In this document: positions 1-7,023 of the stretch, piece after piece
Position numbering within the stretch: the stretch's first letter is position 1
How the letters are laid out: each line of letters starts with the position of its first letter
Assembly (NCBI GenBank): GCA_902797475.1
Contig: CADBTG010000297.1
Span: 1-7,038, forward strand
Reading direction: 5' to 3'
Source of the DNA: an uncultured Lachnospiraceae bacterium
GTDB taxonomy: Bacteria > Bacillota > Clostridia > Lachnospirales > Lachnospiraceae
Length of the DNA stretch: 7,038 nt
Position numbers and translations under genes: made by a program
The notes under the pieces: generated by a model
What the model was told of the DNA's origin: nothing
The model's database searches: none
Seen by the model: only the letters and a program-made list of their open reading frames with translations

Positions 1-807
1 GAGACATTCGAAAGCAACGGTTCGACTTCCATGGCTTCGACCTGTGCGAGCTGCATGTCTCTGATGGCTGCAGGCGTTCCGATCAAGCGTATGGTTGCAG
101 GTATCAGCTGCGGTCTTGTTACCGGTGAAACCGATGACGATTACATCCTTCTTACCGATATCCAGGGTCTTGAAGACTTCTTCGGCGACATGGACTTCAA
201 GGTAACCGGTACGACCGAAGGCATTACCGCCATTCAGATGGATATTAAGATTCACGGTCTGACCCGTCAGATTGTAGAAGGTGCCATCGCACGCTGCCGT
301 GAAGCAAGATTCTTCATCATGGACAACTGCATGAAGCCTGCCATCGCAGAGCCTCGTAAGGAAGTCAGCAAGTATGCTCCGAAGATCATTCAGATCTCCA
401 TCGATCCTCAGAAGATCGGTGATGTTGTCGGACAGCGCGGCAAGACCATCAATGCAATCATCGAGTCCACCGGCACGAAGATCGATATTACCGATGACGG
501 CAATGTTTCGATCTGCGGCACCGATCCCGATGCAATGCAGAGAGCAAAGAGAATGGTTGAGACGATTGTTACCGAATTCGAAGAGGGCATGGTTCTGGAA
601 GGTAAAGTAGTCAGCATCAAGGATTTCGGTGCATTCCTCGAGTTTGCTCCCGGTAAGGAAGGCATGATTCACATTTCCAAGATTGCCAAGGAGAGAATCA
701 ACCATGTTGAAGACGTTCTGACGCTCGGCGACGTTGTCAAGGTAGTATGCCTCGGCAAGGACAAGATGGGACGCTTCAGCTTTTCCATTAAGGATTTGAA
801 AGAATAA
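1..807 (+). CDS. pnp: Polynucleotide phosphorylase (PNPase), C-terminal 268 residues, 5'-truncated by the window edge
   Basis: PNPase is a 3'-to-5' phosphorolytic exoribonuclease acting in cytoplasmic mRNA turnover. The frame is open from base 1 and the first internal ATG (base 31) is not the start, because the ten codons before it (ETFESNGSTS) are conserved PNPase sequence containing the phosphate-binding Gly-Ser-Thr-Ser loop. Using fragment numbering, the second RNase PH core runs to about residue 100 and keeps the metal/catalytic set D59, D65 and K67 in FFGDMDFK, matching E. coli D486, D492 and K494. A KH domain spans about 128-190 with a GQRG loop at 144-147. An S1 domain spans about 195-266 and includes the typical DFGAF strand. 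The protein stops directly after S1, with almost no tail. Family proteins are about 700 residues, so roughly the first 430 lie upstream. A candidate terminator follows 15 bases after the TAA. The identification is secure. Confidence 0.97.
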   Translation, partial: ETFESNGSTSMASTCASCMSLMAAGVPIKRMVAGISCGLVTGETDDDYILLTDIQGLEDFFGDMDFKVTGTTEGITAIQMDIKIHGLTRQIVEGAIARCREARFFIMDNCMKPAIAEPRKEVSKYAPKIIQISIDPQKIGDVVGQRGKTINAIIESTGTKIDITDDGNVSICGTDPDAMQRAKRMVETIVTEFEEGMVLEGKVVSIKDFGAFLEFAPGKEGMIHISKIAKERINHVEDVLTLGDVVKVVCLGKDKMGRFSFSIKDLKE

Positions 808-822
808 TCTGTTTCCGTGCAC

Positions 823-865
823 AAAGGTGCCATAGAACGGACTCGTTCCTTTTTGTGGCACCTTT
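823..865 (+). terminator. Nested hairpin after pnp, candidate intrinsic terminator
   Basis: AAAGGTGCCA (823-832) and TGGCACCTTT (856-865) are perfect 10-base reverse complements. Nested inside, GAACG (835-839) pairs with CGTTC (844-848) around a GACT loop, and CTTTTTG follows at 849-855. There are two ways to read this as a terminator. The short inner stem is followed by five T. Alternatively the GC-rich core GGTGCCA/TGGCACC is followed by only TTTAT. Neither is a textbook strong terminator because the T-runs are short, so partial read-through from pnp into lacZ is possible. A stable 3' end, an RNA-processing site or a dispersed palindromic repeat are other readings. The rest of the gap (866-907) holds AT-rich TATAAA (865-870) and TATGAA (884-889) words, but I see no convincing -35 partner, so I do not call a promoter. 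Confidence 0.5.
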
Positions 866-892
866 ATAAAATCGGACAGCGTATATGAATAC

Positions 893-900
893 AGGGGGTG
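893..900 (+). promoter_or_regulatory. Ribosome binding site that selects the TTG start of the beta-galactosidase
   Basis: AGGGGGTG lies seven bases before the TTG at 908-910, a good Shine-Dalgarno distance. The only nearby in-frame ATG (920-922, codon 5) would be 19 bases from this site, which is too far. This favours TTG as the true start. Confidence 0.7.
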
Positions 901-907
901 GATCCAG

Positions 908-3900
908 TTGAAACAGTATATGACCTTTCATGAAAATCCCGAAATTCTTCATGTCAACACGGAAGAAGACCGGAACTATTACATTCCTTTTGCGCCCGAA
1001 GAGGATGCGTTCAAAAGCCGTAAGAGTTCGGGCCGTTTTACCGACTTGAACGGAGAATGGGATTTTTCTTTTTACGAAAGCTTCTTTACGATGCCTTATG
1101 ATTTTCTGCAGAGAAAACCCGAAGGCAAAATCCCGGTTCCTTCCTGCATTCAGCTTTACGGCTATGATAAGCCGCAATATACGAATATGCCGTATCCTTT
1201 TCCGTATGATCCGCCGTTTGTGCCGCAGGACAATCCCGTTGCCCTGTACCAGAGAGATTTCGAATATACGGAAGACGGACTTGAACGGTATCTTGTATTC
1301 GAAGGCGTCGACAGCTGCTTTTACCTGTTCGTAAACGGTCAGGTATTCGGTTACAGCCAGGTCAGCCATGCGGTTTCCGAATTCCGCATTACGGATGCCC
1401 TTAAAGAGGGTACAAACCGGATTGCCGTTGCCGTTTTAAAATGGTGTGACGGCTCGTACCTGGAGGATCAGGACAAGATCCGCATGACCGGTATCTTCCG
1501 CGACGTATATCTTCTTGCAAGACCGAAAAAGCATATTAAGAGTTTTGTCTATTCGTTCCTGTTTAAGGACGATTATGCATCGGCTCTGTTGCATTTCGAG
1601 GCAAGAGGACTGTCGGATGTAAAGGTCACATTTTCCGATGCCGACGGCAATCTGATTTCCGAAGGCAAAACCGATCTGGACGGCTTCTTCGAATGCAAGA
1701 TTGAAAACCCGATTCTGTGGAATGCGGAGAATCCCTATCTTTATAAGATGGTTCTGGAAGCCGAAGGGGAGATTATCGGCGAACAGGTCGGCATCCGCGA
1801 TGTTTTCATTGAGGACGGCATTTTCAAGATTAACGGCAAGCCCGTTAAGTTAAGAGGCGTAAACCGTCACGACAGTTATCTGAAGACCGGATATGCATGC
1901 GACGAAAAGCAGCTTCGCGAAGACCTTTACATCATGAAGCGCTGTAACATCAATACGGTCCGCACCTCGCATTATCCGAATCAGCCTCTGTTTTATAAGC
2001 TTTGCGATGAAATCGGCATGTATGTGGTCGACGAGGCCGACCTTGAGTGCCACGGTTCCGTCAATGCCGCAAACGGCGTAGAATGGAAGCTCGGTTACAG
2101 TCAGATTTCCCTCACCGTTTCCGATGACCTTTTCACCGGCTCGATTTCGGACCGTATCATGAAGCTTGTTACAAGAGACATCAACCGTCCCTGCGTCATC
2201 ATGTGGTCCATGGGCAACGAAGCCGGTTACAGTCATCAGATGGAGGAAATCGTCAAGCTTGTCAAGGCTACCGATGTGACGAGACCGGTTCATTACGAGA
2301 GCGCCATTCATGCCTTCGACGGCACCGGAAGAGATGCTTTGGACGTTGAGTCTTATATGTATCCGCAGCTTTCCGACATTTACAAATATCTCAATGACGA
2401 GACGATGACAAAGCCGTATTTCATGTGTGAATACTCGCACTCGATGGGCAACAGCAACGGCGACCTGAAGGCCTATTGGGATCTGATTTATTCCGACCCC
2501 CGTCTGATGGGCGGTTGTGTTTGGGAATGGTGCGATCATTCCGTTTCGCTCGGTCAGACGTCCGACGGCCGTGAAAAATACGGCTACGGCGGTGATTTCG
2601 GCGATGCTGACCAGAATGACGGCAATTTTTGCTGTGACGGACTTCTGTTTCCGGACCGCACGCCTCATCCGGGCCTTCATGAACTGAAGCAGTGCTACCG
2701 TCCGCTTACGGTTTCCGTATCGGAGCAGGACAAATCGGTTTACATTCTGACCAACAGACTGAATTTTACGAATTTCGAGGATCTGTTCACCCTTTCGCTC
2801 GAAATGAAGGATACCGGCAAATTCATCTCCGAAACTCCGGTTCCGGTTTCCTTAAAGCCCGGTGAATCCTGCACATTTAAAGCCCCCGAGCTTCCCGAGG
2901 AAGCCGGCGAGGATGTAAGAATCCGCTTCATCATCAAATATGCTAAAGACACGCCTTATTGTTCCGCAGGAACCGAGGCCGGATTTGACCGCTTCGCATT
3001 ACGCTCACTGCCGCATAAGAAAGACGCGCCGCAGAAGGCTTCCCGGAAATTCCTTCATGCAACCGATGAAGGCGACTGCTATGTCATTGAAACCAAGGAA
3101 GCCGTTTATACCATCGACAAGAAGACCGCAGCCATCAGTTCGATGAAGATAAATGACACGGAAATGTTCACAGACCCGACTTCGTTCAACCTTTACCGTG
3201 CTCCGATCGACAACGACGTGAATATCCGAAAGATCTGGGACGGTTTCAGGCTTAAGAACCTGACGCCCCGTGTCTACGGAATGAAAATCATCGAGGCCGG
3301 TGATGAGATTACCGTAAAGTCCGAGCTTTCGCTCGGTTCCAATGGCTTCATGCCGGTTGCAAACATCAATACCGAAATGACTTTCTATCCGGCAGGAGAG
3401 ATTCAGATTCGCGCCAACGTCCGCGTAAACGAGCAGATTCCGTATCTTCCGAGATTCGGCATGCGCTTCTTCTTACAGGATGAATTTGAAGACTTCAGCT
3501 ATTACGGCTTCGGCCCGTATGAAAGCTACGAAGATAAGAACCTTGCTTCTTACGCCGACTTGCATCATACAACCGTAAGCGGCAACCATTCGGATTACAT
3601 CCGTCCGCAGGAGAATTCGAGCCATGCTTTCTGCCGCTTTGCAACGGTTTCGAGCAACGAGGCTGCCATCCGCATCGACTGCATCGAGAAGGAGCTTTCC
3701 GTGAATGCGTCGCATTTTTCACAGGAACAGCTGACCGACAAGAAGCACAATTGGGAACTGATTCCCGAAGACCGCACGGTTTTGTGCATCGATTACCGGA
3801 TGTCCGGCATCGGCTCCGCAAGCTGCGGCCCGGATATTAACGAAGATTACTGCCTCCACGAGAAAGCATTCTCCCTGAAGTTTTGGTTTGAACCCAAAAG

Positions 3901-3928
3901 ACTTACGAAGCAGAAGAGGACTTTATGA
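908..3928 (+). CDS. lacZ: Beta-galactosidase, glycoside hydrolase family 2, LacZ type (1006 aa)
   Basis: It hydrolyses terminal beta-D-galactose and is probably cytoplasmic: no signal peptide or membrane segment is visible. The length is close to E. coli LacZ (about 1023). The domains in order are a jelly-roll sugar-binding domain (about 45-206, with YTNMPYP and WCDGSYLEDQD), an Ig-like domain (about 208-300), a TIM barrel (about 302-600), a second Ig-like domain (about 608-698) and the beta-galactosidase small-chain domain (about 722-995, with NLYRAPIDND). Visible active-site residues are acid/base E438 in WSMGNEAG, nucleophile E508 in CEYSHSMGNS, magnesium ligands E380, H382 and E438, plus H321, H355, Y485 and W541. 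Two differences from E. coli are D577 at the Asn604 position and Cys973 in SCGP where Trp999 should align. The TTG start is chosen from the ribosome binding site at 893-900. The stop overlaps the next gene (ATGA), implying coupled translation. The natural substrate is uncertain: lactose is possible, but the GH95 partner suggests galactosylated oligosaccharides. Confidence 0.95.
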   Translation: MKQYMTFHENPEILHVNTEEDRNYYIPFAPEEDAFKSRKSSGRFTDLNGEWDFSFYESFFTMPYDFLQRKPEGKIPVPSCIQLYGYDKPQYTNMPYPFPYDPPFVPQDNPVALYQRDFEYTEDGLERYLVFEGVDSCFYLFVNGQVFGYSQVSHAVSEFRITDALKEGTNRIAVAVLKWCDGSYLEDQDKIRMTGIFRDVYLLARPKKHIKSFVYSFLFKDDYASALLHFEARGLSDVKVTFSDADGNLISEGKTDLDGFFECKIENPILWNAENPYLYKMVLEAEGEIIGEQVGIRDVFIEDGIFKINGKPVKLRGVNRHDSYLKTGYACDEKQLREDLYIMKRCNINTVRTSHYPNQPLFYKLCDEIGMYVVDEADLECHGSVNAANGVEWKLGYSQISLTVSDDLFTGSISDRIMKLVTRDINRPCVIMWSMGNEAGYSHQMEEIVKLVKATDVTRPVHYESAIHAFDGTGRDALDVESYMYPQLSDIYKYLNDETMTKPYFMCEYSHSMGNSNGDLKAYWDLIYSDPRLMGGCVWEWCDHSVSLGQTSDGREKYGYGGDFGDADQNDGNFCCDGLLFPDRTPHPGLHELKQCYRPLTVSVSEQDKSVYILTNRLNFTNFEDLFTLSLEMKDTGKFISETPVPVSLKPGESCTFKAPELPEEAGEDVRIRFIIKYAKDTPYCSAGTEAGFDRFALRSLPHKKDAPQKASRKFLHATDEGDCYVIETKEAVYTIDKKTAAISSMKINDTEMFTDPTSFNLYRAPIDNDVNIRKIWDGFRLKNLTPRVYGMKIIEAGDEITVKSELSLGSNGFMPVANINTEMTFYPAGEIQIRANVRVNEQIPYLPRFGMRFFLQDEFEDFSYYGFGPYESYEDKNLASYADLHHTTVSGNHSDYIRPQENSSHAFCRFATVSSNEAAIRIDCIEKELSVNASHFSQEQLTDKKHNWELIPEDRTVLCIDYRMSGIGSASCGPDINEDYCLHEKAFSLKFWFEPKRLTKQKRTL

Positions 3929-6150
3929 GTCGACTTTTTTACAGACAGAGCGCCGGCAATGACTGGAACAAAGCTCTCCCGATCGGAAACGGAAGACTCG
4001 GCGGAATGATTTTCGGCGACCCGTTTTGCGAGCGCATTCAGGTAAATGAGGACTCCGTCTGGTACGGCGGTCCGTTAAGCCGCGTCAACAAAGACGCAAA
4101 GGAATCGCTCAACACGGTCCGCGAACTGATCCTTTCCGGCAGCATCAAAGAAGCGGAAGAACTGATGCTTCACGCCTTCACCGGCACCCCCGAAAGCGAA
4201 CGCACGTATGCGACGCTCGGGAATATCGACATCCGGTATCCCGGCATCAGCGGAGAGATTACCGGTTATGAACGCGAGCTTGATCTGGACGATGCCGTAT
4301 TCCGTCTTAAGAAGAAGGCCGGAGGCATCACCTACCGTGAGGAAATCCATGCGAATGCTCCGGAAAATGTGATCGCGATCCGGATATATACCGAAGAAGG
4401 AGCCTGCTTTGACGCCGATGCACATTTTTCACGGATGACCTTTTATGACAGCTCGTTTCATGATACGGATACGGTTTATGCGCTCGGTTCGATGGTCGGC
4501 GAGAACTATTACTTTGCCGCAGGCCTGTGCGCGGTTCATGACGGCGGCGAGCTTACCGTAAACGGCGAATACCTGACCGCCAAAGGCGTAAAGGAGCTTT
4601 TGCTTCTGTTTTCGGCATCGACAACGTTTTATGTAACCGATCCGCTTAGCGAAGTGAAAAGCCGGCTTACTTCCGCAAAAAGCCGCACATACGAAGCACT
4701 GTTTTCGGAACACCTCAGGGATTATCATGAATACTATGACCGTGTTTCGCTGAACCTTGCTTTCGATGAAGAATGTGAAGACATTCCGACCGATGAGAGA
4801 AGAAAGCTGTATCAGCCCGATTGCGGCGACAACGGGTTTGTAAAGACCTATTTTGATTTTTCAAGATATCTTTTCATCAGCTGCTCAAGGCCCGGTTCCC
4901 AGCCTGCCAATCTGCAGGGAATCTGGAATGACAGCATGAACCCGCCGTGGGGCAGCAAATATACGATTAACATTAATGCCGAAATGAATTACTGGGCAGC
5001 CGAATCCCTCGGGCTTTCGGAATGCCATATGCCGCTTTTCGATCTGATGAAGCGGATGCACGGAAACGGTCTTAAGACGGCCGATGAAATGTACGGGTGC
5101 CGCGGCACGGTTGCCCACCATAATACGGATATCTGGGGCGATACGGCGCCACAGGACGCCTGGATTCCCGCGACATACTGGGTGATGGCAATGGCCTGGC
5201 TTTGCACGCATATTGCGGAGCATTACCGCTATACCGGCGATACGGTTTTCCTGGAAGACTTGTATCCCGTCATCAAGGATTCGGTTCTTTTCTTCCATGA
5301 CTTTTTGATTGAGAAGGAAGACGGCATTATTCTGTGTCCGTCGCTTTCGCCCGAGAACGTTTATATTCTTCCGAGCGGACAATCCGGACATGCCTGCTAT
5401 AATTCCTCGATGGATATGCAGATTCTTCGGGATCTTTTCACCGATTATCTGAAGGCAGCCGAAATCCTCGGCGATACCGACCGTTATTTCATCGAAAAGA
5501 CCGAAAGACTGCTTTCAAAGATTCCGCCGATCGGCATCGGAAAGCACGGTCAGATCATGGAATGGCCGGAAGACTATGAAGAGGCCGAGCCCGGACACAG
5601 ACACATTTCCCAGCTGTATGCGCTTTTCCCGTCCTCGCAGATTCCGACCGACGATCCGGAGAACACGCCGTTTAAGGCTGCACGGGCAACGCTTGAGCGC
5701 CGGCTTCATTACGGCGGCGGACATACCGGCTGGAGCCGCGCATGGATCATGAATCTGTATGCGAGACTTCGTGACGGAGAGAAGGTTTACGAAAATCTTA
5801 CGGCACTTTTAAAACGCAGCACGCTTGATAATCTGTTCGACAATCATCCCCCGTTTCAGATTGACGGAAACTTCGGTGCGCTTTCCGCGATTGTCGGCAT
5901 GTTTTTACAGTGCTTTGACAACAGGGTTTACCTGCTTCCGGCGCTTCCGAAGGCATTTGCAAACGGCAGTTTTACGGGCATCAGGGCTTATCACGGCGGA
6001 GTATTTGATTTGAGATTTCAAAACGGTGCCCTGACGGATTTCACCGTCAAAGCCGAACGGGGTGATTATGAGGCCGAAGTCATTTATGACGGCGTCACAT
6101 TTTCCGTAAAACTTTCCGAAGGAGAAGAGAAGCTTATTCGGATTATCTGA
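3925..6150 (+). CDS. GH95 family alpha-L-fucosidase or alpha-L-galactosidase (741 aa)
   Basis: GH95 enzymes are inverting exo-glycosidases that remove alpha-1,2-linked L-fucose, or in some members L-galactose. The N-terminal beta-sandwich opens with the family signature at residues 14-50 (ALPIGNGRLGGMIFGD, then NEDSVWYGGP). The (alpha/alpha)6 barrel carries WNDSMNPPWGSKYTININ at about 334-351, ending in the paired asparagines N349 and N351. It also carries the proposed general acid E477 in SPEN, H558/H560 in GHRH, GWSRAW at 602-607 and D647 in FQIDGNFG. These correspond to N421, N423, E566, H678 and D766 of Bifidobacterium bifidum AfcA, from remembered numbering and spacing. Thr347 sits where AfcA has His419, which may shift specificity. 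A small C-terminal beta domain ends the protein. There is no signal peptide, so it should act on imported oligosaccharides. GAGGA (3916-3920) lies four bases before the ATG, inside the upstream gene's end, and the ATG overlaps that gene's stop. The family assignment is secure; the sugar specificity is not. Confidence 0.93.
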   Translation: MSRLFYRQSAGNDWNKALPIGNGRLGGMIFGDPFCERIQVNEDSVWYGGPLSRVNKDAKESLNTVRELILSGSIKEAEELMLHAFTGTPESERTYATLGNIDIRYPGISGEITGYERELDLDDAVFRLKKKAGGITYREEIHANAPENVIAIRIYTEEGACFDADAHFSRMTFYDSSFHDTDTVYALGSMVGENYYFAAGLCAVHDGGELTVNGEYLTAKGVKELLLLFSASTTFYVTDPLSEVKSRLTSAKSRTYEALFSEHLRDYHEYYDRVSLNLAFDEECEDIPTDERRKLYQPDCGDNGFVKTYFDFSRYLFISCSRPGSQPANLQGIWNDSMNPPWGSKYTININAEMNYWAAESLGLSECHMPLFDLMKRMHGNGLKTADEMYGCRGTVAHHNTDIWGDTAPQDAWIPATYWVMAMAWLCTHIAEHYRYTGDTVFLEDLYPVIKDSVLFFHDFLIEKEDGIILCPSLSPENVYILPSGQSGHACYNSSMDMQILRDLFTDYLKAAEILGDTDRYFIEKTERLLSKIPPIGIGKHGQIMEWPEDYEEAEPGHRHISQLYALFPSSQIPTDDPENTPFKAARATLERRLHYGGGHTGWSRAWIMNLYARLRDGEKVYENLTALLKRSTLDNLFDNHPPFQIDGNFGALSAIVGMFLQCFDNRVYLLPALPKAFANGSFTGIRAYHGGVFDLRFQNGALTDFTVKAERGDYEAEVIYDGVTFSVKLSEGEEKLIRII

Positions 6151-6164
6151 TTTGAGGATGATGA

Positions 6165-7007
6165 ATGAATTTCTTTGAGTTTATCAAAATCGTACTTCTC
6201 GGCATGGCGGAAGGCATCACGGAGTTCCTTCCCGTCAGCAGTACCGGCCATCTGTTACTGCTTGAGCGGCTTTTAAATCCGTCTTTTTTGGCGGATGAGG
6301 ACTTTGCGGAGCTGTTCACCGTAGTCATCCAGATCGGTGCCGTATTTGCCGTTGTGCTGATTTATTTCAGGCAGCTTTGGCCGCTCGGCCTGACCGGTGA
6401 GAAAAAGATCATCATAAAAGGTCCGAAGCTTTATCTGTGGCTGAAGATCGGAATCGCCTGCATTCCGTCTGCTTTGATCGGTCTTTTGTTTGATGACGCT
6501 TTCGATACGTTCTTTCACGGAAAGACAAGTGTCATCACTGTCATGATAACATTAATCCTTTACGGCATCGTGTTTCTTTTCATCGAAAGGCTGCAAAAGG
6601 ATTATCCGCCCCGGTTTAATACGATCGGGTCCGTTCCGTTAAAGCTGGCCGTTTATATCGGCTGCTTTCAGATTCTTGCTCTGATTCCCGGCACATCCCG
6701 GGCAGGCGTCACAATCATCGGCGCCATGCTTCTCGGGGCAAGCAGAGGCGTTGCAACGGAATTCACGTTCTATCTTGAAATCCCGACACTGTTCGGCGCC
6801 GGACTTTTAAAGCTTTTGAAATACGGCTACGCGATAGACGGAATGCAGTATGCAATCCTCTTAACGGCCATGCTCGTGGCGTTTTTGGTGGCATTTGCCA
6901 CGGTTAACTGGATTATCGATTACATTAAGAAACATGATTTCCGCATATTCGGTTTCTACCGGATCGGACTCGGACTTTTGGTACTGTTTGTTTTGTTGAT
7001 TACTTAG
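6165..7007 (+). CDS. uppP: Undecaprenyl-diphosphatase (UppP/BacA), 280 aa integral membrane protein
   Basis: It dephosphorylates undecaprenyl pyrophosphate to undecaprenyl phosphate, recycling the lipid carrier for peptidoglycan and other wall polymers, and extra copies can raise bacitracin tolerance. The length is close to the E. coli protein (273). The first signature is at residues 16-29, AEGITEFLPVSSTGH, with E16, E20, S26 and H29. The second is PGTSRAGVT at 175-183, with S178, R179 and T183, followed by the family-typical stretch TEFTFYLEIPTLFGA at about 198-212. Several hydrophobic membrane spans are evident, including about 50-67, 91-109, 121-141, 160-175 and 226-250, plus the C-terminal 262-279. 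The usual second Ser of PGxSRS is Ala180 here. GAGG (6154-6157) is seven bases before the ATG, and the gap to the GH95 stop is only 14 bases, so co-transcription with the glycosidases is likely. The other ATGs at 6158 and 6161 are out of frame. Confidence 0.95.
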   Translation: MNFFEFIKIVLLGMAEGITEFLPVSSTGHLLLLERLLNPSFLADEDFAELFTVVIQIGAVFAVVLIYFRQLWPLGLTGEKKIIIKGPKLYLWLKIGIACIPSALIGLLFDDAFDTFFHGKTSVITVMITLILYGIVFLFIERLQKDYPPRFNTIGSVPLKLAVYIGCFQILALIPGTSRAGVTIIGAMLLGASRGVATEFTFYLEIPTLFGAGLLKLLKYGYAIDGMQYAILLTAMLVAFLVAFATVNWIIDYIKKHDFRIFGFYRIGLGLLVLFVLLIT

Positions 7008-7011
7008 GAGT

Positions 7012-7018
7012 GAGGTGA
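7012..7018 (+). promoter_or_regulatory. Ribosome binding site of the gene that runs off the window
   Basis: GAGGTGA matches the anti-Shine-Dalgarno complement perfectly and sits five bases before TTG at 7024. A second purine-rich site, AGGAG (7006-7010), overlaps the uppP stop and sits four bases before an in-frame GTG at 7015. The start of the next gene is therefore ambiguous between these two codons. Confidence 0.55.
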
Positions 7019-7023
7019 GTATT

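Noticed and set aside
865..890. Promoter for the glycosidase operon (TATAAA at 865 or TATGAA at 884)
   Set aside because: No acceptable -35 box lies 16-18 bases upstream of either. An alternative sigma factor or activator-dependent promoter cannot be excluded, but nothing in the bases supports one.
881..892. GTAT-ATGA-ATAC imperfect operator-like inverted repeat upstream of lacZ
   Set aside because: Only four-base arms, and no second copy or regulator gene nearby. It could equally be part of a -10 region, so it is not enough to annotate.
899..906. TGGATCCA palindrome between the ribosome binding site and the lacZ start
   Set aside because: Eight bases with no flanking extension. It is too short to support an operator call and is expected by chance.
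788..1369. A 193-codon minus-strand frame spanning the end of pnp, the gap and the start of lacZ
   Set aside because: It crosses two well-supported genes and the hairpin, shows no domain, and has a composition typical of shadow frames.
1850..2680. A 276-codon open frame on the minus strand
   Set aside because: It lies wholly antisense to the TIM barrel of the beta-galactosidase, whose conserved catalytic motifs are on the plus strand. Its translation has no recognisable domain, and the long antisense frame is explained by codon bias.
3473..3821. Overlapping minus-strand frames in the 3' part of lacZ
   Set aside because: They are mutually overlapping, rich in Arg, Cys and Ser, and antisense to the conserved small-chain domain, so they are shadows.
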